Assembly: GCF_900116445.1 (NCBI RefSeq) | Contig: NZ_FPBH01000017.1 | Coordinates: 124,001 to 188,000, forward strand | From: Paraburkholderia aspalathi | Lineage (GTDB): Bacteria; Pseudomonadota; Gammaproteobacteria; Burkholderiales; Burkholderiaceae | Length of the DNA stretch: 64,000 nt | Direction of reading: 5' to 3' | Shown here: one piece after another, positions 63,560-64,000 of the stretch | Layout of the letters: each line of letters opens with the position of its first letter | How positions within the stretch are numbered: the stretch's first letter is position 1 | Position numbers and translations under genes: made by a program | The notes under the pieces: model-generated | Seen by the model: the letters and a program-made list of their open reading frames with translations, nothing else | Told to the model about the DNA's origin: nothing | Database searches by the model: none

Positions 63560-64000
63560 AGCCGCTCAATCCACACCCACGTCCGCACTGACCGTAGTGC
63601 CGCGCGAACGCCTCGGTGCGGCGCGCGTGCTGGTGGTTGGCGACGTGATGCTCGATCGCTACTGGTTCGGAGACGTGAACCGTATTTCGCCGGAAGCGCC
63701 GGTGCCGGTCGTGCATGTGCAGCGCCAGGAAGACCGCCTCGGCGGCGCGGCGAACGTCGCGCGCAATGCGGTGGCGCTCGGCGCGCAAGCGGGTTTGCTG
63801 TGCGTGGTCGGGCACGACGAGCCCGGTGAGCGCATCGTGCAACTCCTCGCCGAAAGCGGGGTGGCGCCGCATCTGGAGCGCGATCCGGATTTGCTCACTA
63901 CCATCAAGCTGCGCGTGCTATCGCGTCAGCAGCAGTTGCTGCGCGTCGACTTCGAAAACTCGCCGGCGCACGAAGTGTTGCTCGCGGGTCTCGCGCGTTT
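63552..64000 (+). CDS. hldE: D-glycero-beta-D-manno-heptose-7-phosphate kinase, 5' part only
   Basis: The visible 149 codons are the start of a PfkB/ribokinase-type kinase: VLVVGDVMLDRYWFGDVNRISPEAPVPVV, GGAANVARNAVALGAQ and TTIKLRVLSRQQQLLRVDFE are typical of HldE/RfaE kinase domains. It phosphorylates heptose 7-phosphate for the LPS inner core. The ATG at 63552 overlaps the ugd stop; in-frame ATGs at 63540 and 63513 are possible starts. Whether the C-terminal nucleotidyltransferase domain is fused (HldE) or separate lies beyond the window. Confidence 0.9.
   Translation, partial: MPEAAQSTPTSALTVVPRERLGAARVLVVGDVMLDRYWFGDVNRISPEAPVPVVHVQRQEDRLGGAANVARNAVALGAQAGLLCVVGHDEPGERIVQLLAESGVAPHLERDPDLLTTIKLRVLSRQQQLLRVDFENSPAHEVLLAGLAR

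Overview
The window reads as a piece of the main chromosome of a beta-proteobacterium of the Burkholderia/Paraburkholderia group. The evidence is the high GC content, the tmRNA tag ANDETFALAA, the housekeeping order gyrA - DUF2059 - serC - pheA - hisC - tyrA - aroA - cmk - rpsA - ihfB - lapA - lapB, and families common in this group (DUF2968, the OmpA type, the NAD-dependent Fds formate dehydrogenase). The species cannot be fixed from sequence reading alone. No CRISPR array, tRNA, rRNA, prophage or insertion sequence was recognised.

Layout. (1) 1-10.8 kb: the 3' part of an aryl-polyene-type pigment cluster. It has a LolA-like carrier (cut by the window edge), an MMPL exporter, three ketosynthases, a hot-dog dehydratase and a ketoreductase, all translationally coupled. 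Two small homologous exported proteins follow, then a convergent SAM methyltransferase and a flavoprotein carrying all the flavin-dependent halogenase signatures I know. Together the last two suggest a methylated and halogenated polyene, like xanthomonadin. (2) 10.9-18.7 kb, minus strand: a purine-degradation block, xdhA-xdhB-xdhC-adenine/adenosine deaminase-guaD. (3) 19.1-24.1 kb, minus strand: dsbB, then an uncharacterised catabolic unit of amidase, GntR regulator, MFS importer and DUF2848 protein. (4) 24.3-36.6 kb: a mixed region with a CPA2 antiporter, a class-I glutamine-amidotransferase-like hydrolase with a very long disordered N-terminus, DUF2968, GNAT, an MHS-type transporter, a TPR/glycosyltransferase-like protein, an ArsR-type metal sensor with its operator, a histidine-rich zinc/cobalt efflux gene broken by one in-frame amber codon, and an aromatic-ring monooxygenase. 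(5) 36.6-43.1 kb: the soluble NAD-dependent molybdenum formate dehydrogenase fdsGBAD with a divergent FdsR-like regulator. The usual fdsC is absent from the operon. (6) 43.2-47.1 kb: small exported proteins, tmRNA (ssrA), gph, ubiG and ompA. (7) 47.6-64 kb, plus strand: gyrA, DUF2059, the serine/phenylalanine/histidine/tyrosine/shikimate block, cmk, rpsA, ihfB, lapA, lapB, ugd and the start of hldE.

Functional links. xdhABC, the deaminase and guaD form a route from adenine and guanine through hypoxanthine and xanthine to urate. fdsGBAD feeds formate electrons to NAD+. serC to aroA covers serine and aromatic amino-acid synthesis. lapA/lapB, ugd and hldE concern the cell envelope and lipopolysaccharide. 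The least ordinary items are the halogenase-like protein beside the polyene genes, the DUF2848/MFS/GntR/amidase unit, the amber-interrupted metal exporter behind an intact sensor and a perfect operator, and hairpins placed directly at the tyrA start and upstream of serC.
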